Assembly: GCA_022709465.1 (NCBI GenBank)
Contig: JAKLIT010000088.1
Location: forward strand, 1 to 5,855
Reading direction: 5' to 3'
Source of the DNA: Candidatus Omnitrophota bacterium
GTDB lineage: Bacteria > Omnitrophota > Koll11 > Pluralincolimonadales > Pluralincolimonadaceae
DNA length: 5,855 nt
The notes under the pieces are model-generated. The model was not told the DNA's origin and made no database searches. It saw only the letters and a program-made list of their open reading frames with translations. Below are positions 5,823-5,855 of this stretch, piece after piece (position 1 is the stretch's first letter; every line of letters starts with the position of its first letter). Both the position numbers and the translations under genes were made by a program.

Positions 5823-5855
5823 GGCGGCGTAGCTCAGATGGTTAGAGCGAGCGGC
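5823..5855 (+). tRNA. tRNA gene, 5' part only (anticodon outside the window)
   Basis: The sequence gives a 7-nt acceptor strand GGCGGCG (5823-5829), U8 and A9, a D-stem GCTC/GAGC (5832-5835 with 5845-5848) and a D-loop with AG and GG in the expected places. G26, five bases of the anticodon stem (5850-5854) and C32 then follow. The window ends one base before the conserved U33, so the anticodon, T-arm and acceptor 3' strand are unseen. The tRNA call is firm. The 5' half resembles elongator tRNA-Met genes of some bacteria, but identity cannot be read from what is present. Confidence 0.92.

Noticed and set aside
5823..5855. Naming the truncated tRNA as a substrate of the nearby MnmA
   Set aside because: The anticodon lies beyond the window edge. 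The visible half does not point to Lys, Glu or Gln, so any link to MnmA would be a guess.

Overview
The window holds a compact plus-strand gene cluster with almost no intergenic DNA. Codon use is moderately GC-rich by eye but strongly favours AUA for isoleucine and AGG for arginine in every gene. That mix, together with an NfnAB-type electron-bifurcating enzyme, suggests an uncultured anaerobic bacterium. Some candidate-phylum bacteria such as Omnitrophota show this style of codon use, but that placement is an impression and not a demonstrated assignment.

Layout, left to right: the last 25 codons of a probable ketopantoate reductase (panE family); nfnA (86-898) and nfnB (900-2291), the two subunits of the NADH-dependent ferredoxin:NADP+ oxidoreductase; a membrane-anchored lipoprotein of unknown function (2291-3370); mnmA, the tRNA 2-thiouridylase (3367-4392); larE, a PP-loop sulfur transferase (4380-5111); a bacterial DUF71/COG2102 (Dph6-like) PP-loop ATPase (5108-5776); then a 46-nt AT-rich gap with a probable promoter, and the 5' part of a tRNA gene cut off by the window edge just before its anticodon.

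From nfnA onward each gene starts within 1 nt of the previous stop or overlaps it (gap of 1, then overlaps of 1, 4, 13 and 4 nt), so the six genes are very probably one translationally coupled operon, with panE likely part of it too. Two themes run through it. The first is redox balance: Nfn makes NADPH, and panE-type enzymes use NADPH. The second is ATP-activated chemistry by three consecutive PP-loop enzymes. Two of these three (MnmA and LarE) carry a Cys-x-x-Cys pair plus a distal Cys, the arrangement that binds a [4Fe-4S] cluster in related tRNA-thiolation and LarE enzymes. A link between the low-potential redox enzyme and the possible Fe-S sulfur transferases is plausible but is inference. 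The least understood parts are the lipoprotein and the Dph6-like protein. No mobile elements, CRISPR arrays or long repeats were seen, and no stretch over 300 bases lacks a gene.
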